Source: Chromatiales bacterium (lineage in GTDB: Bacteria > Pseudomonadota > Gammaproteobacteria > SZUA-152). From it: 8,830 bases of DNA. The stretch's first letter is position 1. Each line of letters opens with the position of its first letter. The translations under genes and the position numbers were made by a program. The stretch lies in NCBI GenBank assembly GCA_026999335.1, contig JALTPW010000726.1:1-8830 (forward strand), read 5' to 3'. The notes beneath the pieces are model-generated. The model searched no databases and was not told the DNA's origin. It saw only the letters and a list, made by a program, of their open reading frames with translations. Shown here piece by piece: positions 6,458 through 8,830 of this stretch.

Positions 6458-6784
6458 TCAAACCTGCATCGCCATTATCTGCTTGTAGGCTTCTAACAAT
6501 TTATTACGCACCTGCACCGTGGCCTGGAAAGCGATGCCGGATTTCTGTTTGGCGATCATCACCTCGGCCAGACTCACATTGGGATCACCCATAACAAAGG
6601 CGTTACCCACCTTGCCCGAGTTTTTCTGCAAGCCATTGACGCCGTCGATGCTCTGTTTCAGCAGGGCGCTAAAATCTCCGGCGGCGCCATTGGCCTGCGT
6701 CGGATCGGCAACAGTTTGCCCCTGTGCGGCGGCGGCCATGGCACGCATTTGCACCAACAACTGGCTGGTATCGATTTCATTCAT
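6458..6784 (-). CDS. fliE: Flagellar hook-basal body complex protein FliE
   Basis: FliE is the small adaptor between the MS ring and the proximal rod and is among the first exported proteins. The 108-residue product ends with the strongly conserved family block, 'MGDPNVSLAEVMIAKQKSG' then 'FQATVQVRNKLLEAYKQIM', about residues 65-105. The N-terminal third is variable and Ala/Gln-rich, as usual. An open frame extends 24 codons further upstream, but the ATG at 6784 is chosen. It has a perfect AGGAGG eight bases upstream (6793-6798), and the longer version would add a Cys-rich stretch unlike any FliE. A 63-base gap separates it from fliF. It is probably the first gene of the fliEFGHI unit, yet I find no sigma-54 promoter match in the 191 bases upstream. 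Confidence 0.95.
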   Translation of the reverse strand: MNEIDTSQLLVQMRAMAAAAQGQTVADPTQANGAAGDFSALLKQSIDGVNGLQKNSGKVGNAFVMGDPNVSLAEVMIAKQKSGIAFQATVQVRNKLLEAYKQIMAMQV

Positions 6785-6792
6785 GATGGAAT

Positions 6793-6798
6793 CCTCCT
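6793..6798 (-). promoter_or_regulatory. Ribosome binding site that decides the fliE start
   Basis: A perfect AGGAGG lies eight bases before the ATG at 6784. It argues against the longer open frame that begins further upstream. Confidence 0.8.
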
Positions 6799-6842
6799 GT
6801 AATACCTTGCAATAACTGCAATTATTCGTTTCACCACAAAGA

Positions 6843-6944
6843 CACGGAGTACACACAGGCCCGTCAATCCATAGGCCGCAAATCAGTTGCTCTTAGCCAC
6901 ATCGCGGGCATGGCCCGCTCCTACCTGTGCGCTGTGTTTCCGTG
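6843..6944. repeat. Composite repeat between fleR and fliE: inverted arms around a REP-like palindrome
   Basis: The left arm (6843-6859, CACGGAGTACACACAGG) and the right arm (6924-6944, read on the minus strand CACGGAAACACAGCGCACAGG) are imperfect inverted copies sharing CACGGA, ACACA and CAGG. The bases just left of this (6831-6842, TCACCACAAAGA) extend a pattern like the 'CACCACAGAGACACAGAG' sequences repeated in many bacterial genomes. A REP-type palindrome lies between the arms. The arrangement fits a small non-coding repeat insertion in the fliE promoter region. Confidence 0.5.
6901..6922 (-). repeat. REP-like palindrome
   Basis: GCGGGC (6904-6909) and GCCCGC (6913-6918) form a perfect 6-bp stem around ATG. 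On the minus strand it reads AGGAGCGGGCCATGCCCGCG, closely similar to the Pseudomonas-type REP core 'GGAGCGGGCTTGCCCGCGA'. Such repeats are moved by REP-associated (RAYT) transposases and often lie between genes. Only one copy is visible here. Confidence 0.6.
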
Positions 6945-6975
6945 CTGCATCATTAACCCACCGCTAAACGACGGC

Positions 6976-8406
6976 TCATGACATCTCTGCACCGTAACGG
7001 CCCGGTACCGACATGCCCATTTCACGCATCCGCGCCAATTTGTAACGCAGGGTGCGCTGACTGATGCCCAGTTTTTCGGCAGCGGTCTTGCGATTGCCGT
7101 GGTCGGCCTTGAGTACCGACAGGATACGGCTGTATTCGTGGCCCTTCATTTCATCGACCAGCGATTTGGGGCCGTCGTCGTCGCCATCCGCCGACACCGG
7201 CAGTTCATCGACCCGTTCGTACTGAATGTCTTCGGCGGCAATACATTCACCGTTGTACAGAATCAGCGCGCGCTGGATGACGTTGTCCAGTTCGCGCACA
7301 TTGCCGGGCCAATGATGATTCTGTAATTGTGTCTTCGCCGCCCCACTCAGCAAGGGAACTTTTACCGGACTGTTGGCCGGGCTGTTGAGCAAAAGAGAAG
7401 CAGAAAGCGTGCCGCTGACGGCGCGGAAATGCTTCTGCAACAGGCGCTCGGCCAGTGGCACAATATCGTCGGCGCGCTCACGCAATGCAGGAATGCGAAT
7501 CGGAAAGACATTGAGACGATAGAACAGGTCTTCACGAAAATGGCCGGCCTGTACCTCTTTGCGCATGTCGCGGTTGGAAGTGGCCAGCACACGCACATCC
7601 AGTTCGATGAGCTTGTTACCGCCCAGACGCTCCACCTGCCGTTCCTGCAATACACGCAGCAACTTGGCCTGTAAGGCCGCATCCATTTCGGAGATTTCGT
7701 CCAGCAGCAAGGTGCCACTCTGGGCCAGTTCGAACTTGCCGGGGCAGGCCTTGTAGGCGCCAGTGAAGGCGCCCTTCTCGTAACCGAACAGGGTGGCCTC
7801 GAGCATGTTGTCGGGGATCGCCGCACAATTAATGGCGATAAAGGGCTGCTCGGCACGCGCCGAATGGCGATGGATATACTGCGCCAGCACCTCTTTACCG
7901 ACGCCGCTCTCGCCGGTGAGCATCACCGTGGCGTCACTGACGGCGACGCGCTTTGACAATTCCACCAATTGGCGGCTGCGCACATCCACCGCCACCATGT
8001 CGTCACCGGCCAGGCCACCGGTGGCCAGTGCCGTGCCGATACGCGGATCGACGTGCAGCGCCACATTGGCCGCCAGCACCTCGGCCTCAAAGGGCTTGGT
8101 CAGATAATCCACCGCGCCGTCACGCATGGCCTCGACGGCCATTTCAATGGAGCCGTAAGCCGTCATCAGCATCACCGGCAACGGTGGCCATTTCCGTTTG
8201 ATCTGTTTCAACAGGGTATGGCCGTCCATGCGCGGCATTTGAATATCGGTAATCACCATCTGCACCGTCTTGCGGTCGAGGATGTCCAGCGCCGCATAAC
8301 CATTGTCGGCGGTTTCCGTGGCATAGCCCGCCAGGCTCAGAGTGTCGCAGAGGGCGCTGCGCAGCTCTGCATCATCTTCCACGACCAGAATTACTACTTG
8401 TTTCAT
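6976..8406 (-). CDS. fleR: Sigma-54-dependent flagellar response regulator, FleR/FlrC type
   Basis: The product (476 residues) is an NtrC-family activator. The N-terminal receiver domain has the acidic pocket E10/D11/D12, phosphorylation site D54, T82 and K104. The AAA+ domain has Walker A GESGVGKE (165-172), the sigma-54-contacting GAFTGA loop (212-217), Walker B LLLDE (233-237), and RALRER-type arginine residues (304-311). The conserved WPGNVREL lies at 366-373. A Fis-type helix-turn-helix forms the C-terminus (about 436-462, 'NRKTAAEKLGISQRTLRYKL'). In Pseudomonas and Vibrio this protein, phosphorylated by FleS/FlrB, turns on basal-body and hook genes. Its position next to such a kinase and directly before fliE supports that role. 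The ATG at 8406 has AGGAGG four bases upstream; an open frame continues 39 codons further but overlaps the kinase gene's end. A 12-base tandem duplication encodes NSPANSPV (341-348). Confidence 0.93.
   Translation of the reverse strand: MKQVVILVVEDDAELRSALCDTLSLAGYATETADNGYAALDILDRKTVQMVITDIQMPRMDGHTLLKQIKRKWPPLPVMLMTAYGSIEMAVEAMRDGAVDYLTKPFEAEVLAANVALHVDPRIGTALATGGLAGDDMVAVDVRSRQLVELSKRVAVSDATVMLTGESGVGKEVLAQYIHRHSARAEQPFIAINCAAIPDNMLEATLFGYEKGAFTGAYKACPGKFELAQSGTLLLDEISEMDAALQAKLLRVLQERQVERLGGNKLIELDVRVLATSNRDMRKEVQAGHFREDLFYRLNVFPIRIPALRERADDIVPLAERLLQKHFRAVSGTLSASLLLNSPANSPVKVPLLSGAAKTQLQNHHWPGNVRELDNVIQRALILYNGECIAAEDIQYERVDELPVSADGDDDGPKSLVDEMKGHEYSRILSVLKADHGNRKTAAEKLGISQRTLRYKLARMREMGMSVPGRYGAEMS
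7365..7388. repeat. 12-base tandem duplication inside fleR
   Basis: CCGGACTGTTGG (7365-7376) is followed at once by CCGGGCTGTTGA (7377-7388), ten of twelve bases identical. On the coding strand this gives NSPA-NSPV, a small in-frame expansion in the linker before the WPGNVREL motif. It keeps the frame and avoids the catalytic motifs. Confidence 0.7.
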
Positions 8407-8410
8407 ATAA

Positions 8411-8416
8411 CCTCCT
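8411..8416 (-). promoter_or_regulatory. Ribosome binding site that decides the fleR start
   Basis: A perfect AGGAGG ends four bases before the ATG at 8406. The spacing is tight but usable, and the resulting protein begins exactly at a typical receiver domain (MKQVVILVVEDD). Confidence 0.75.
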
Positions 8417-8443
8417 GAACCGAAATCTGTTGCCACGAATGGA

Positions 8444-8830
8444 TCATTTGTCGTCATCCAGGCGTGGCAGTTGCAGGATAAATTCGCAGCCCTCACCCAG
8501 CCGGCTATGGACACGCACGCCACCGCCGTTGGCCTGAGCCACGGCCTGCACCACGGACAGACCCAGGCCGGTACCGTTGGCGCGGGTGGTGAAAAAGGGT
8601 TTGAAGAGATGTTTTTGTACCTCGGCAGTCATCCCCGGGCCGCTATCGGCAATGGTGATTTCCAGCATGTCGCAGGCGCCCTGGCGCAGTCCCAGTCGCA
8701 GCACACCGCCCTGCCCCATGGCCTGCATGGCATTGTTGGTGATATTCAACAGGGCGCTGAGCAGGGTGCGAGGATTGCCCTGCACGCGGGCACCGTCGCA
8801 GGCATTGCGAAGCTGCAATTCAGTGCCGCG
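8444..8830 (-). CDS. fleS: Sensor histidine kinase, FleS/FlrB type, C-terminal part only
   Basis: Only the last 128 residues are in the window; the gene enters from the right edge without a start. What is visible is a complete HATPase ATP-binding domain: N box LLNITNNAMQAM (27-38, numbering from the edge), G1 box DSGPGM (62-67), F box LFKPFFTT (75-82), and G2 box GTGLGLSVVQ (86-95). The 'NITNNAMQA' and 'FFTTRANGTGLGL' wording is typical of NtrB/FleS-like kinases that partner sigma-54 activators. The fleR-type gene begins 37 bases after its stop, so they form a cognate pair, probably co-transcribed. The sensing region, often a PAS domain in this soluble kinase family, and the phospho-accepting His lie outside the window. 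Confidence 0.88.
   Translation of the reverse strand, partial: RGTELQLRNACDGARVQGNPRTLLSALLNITNNAMQAMGQGGVLRLGLRQGACDMLEITIADSGPGMTAEVQKHLFKPFFTTRANGTGLGLSVVQAVAQANGGGVRVHSRLGEGCEFILQLPRLDDDK

Noticed and set aside
6961..6978. Possible terminator directly after fleR
   Set aside because: I see no GC stem followed by a T-tract; the only strong palindrome in the gap is the REP-like repeat.
8416..8434. TGGCAAC-N4-TTCGG between fleS and fleR, resembling a sigma-54 promoter
   Set aside because: The essential GC of the -12 element reads CG. Without GG-N10-GC it is only a near miss, and fleR is expected to be co-transcribed with fleS.

Overview
The window is most likely chromosomal DNA from a flagellated gammaproteobacterium. 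Nearly all genes lie on the minus strand, so the right end is upstream. The gene order (fleS/flrB-type kinase, fleR/flrC-type sigma-54 activator, then fliE, fliF, fliG, fliH, fliI) matches the polar-flagellum cluster of Pseudomonas, Vibrio and many sulfur-oxidising gammaproteobacteria. I cannot assign a genus from the sequence alone.

Right to left: the 3' end of a histidine kinase (8444-8830, cut by the window edge) is followed after 37 bases by its partner response regulator (6976-8406). A 191-base gap filled with repeats (a REP-like palindrome between inverted arms) precedes fliE. Then come fliE, fliF (MS ring), fliG (switch/rotor), fliH (ATPase regulator) and fliI (export ATPase). fliF/fliG overlap by 8 bases and fliH/fliI by 4 bases, which points to translational coupling. 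fliG and fliH are separated by 112 bases holding a strong hairpin. Together these genes build the base of the flagellum and power its type III export. The kinase/activator pair is expected to switch on mid-stage flagellar genes with sigma-54 RNA polymerase.

The conserved cluster stops at fliI. The expected next gene, fliJ, is missing: a good Shine-Dalgarno sequence follows the fliI stop, but no FliJ frame does. Instead there is a structured 165-base spacer with a possible sigma-28-like promoter, then a small secreted DUF1566 (Lcl C-terminal domain) protein gene (766-1305) with a likely terminator.

The leftmost 765 bases are visibly more AT-rich and look like accessory DNA. They hold a 516-base gene-free stretch containing a nested inverted-repeat (MITE-like) element at 338-503, and the 5' part of an exported thioredoxin-fold protein gene running off the left edge.

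I found no defence system, CRISPR array, tRNA or rRNA. The core genes are ordinary; the points of interest are the cluster break at fliJ, the repeat elements and the non-coding structures.
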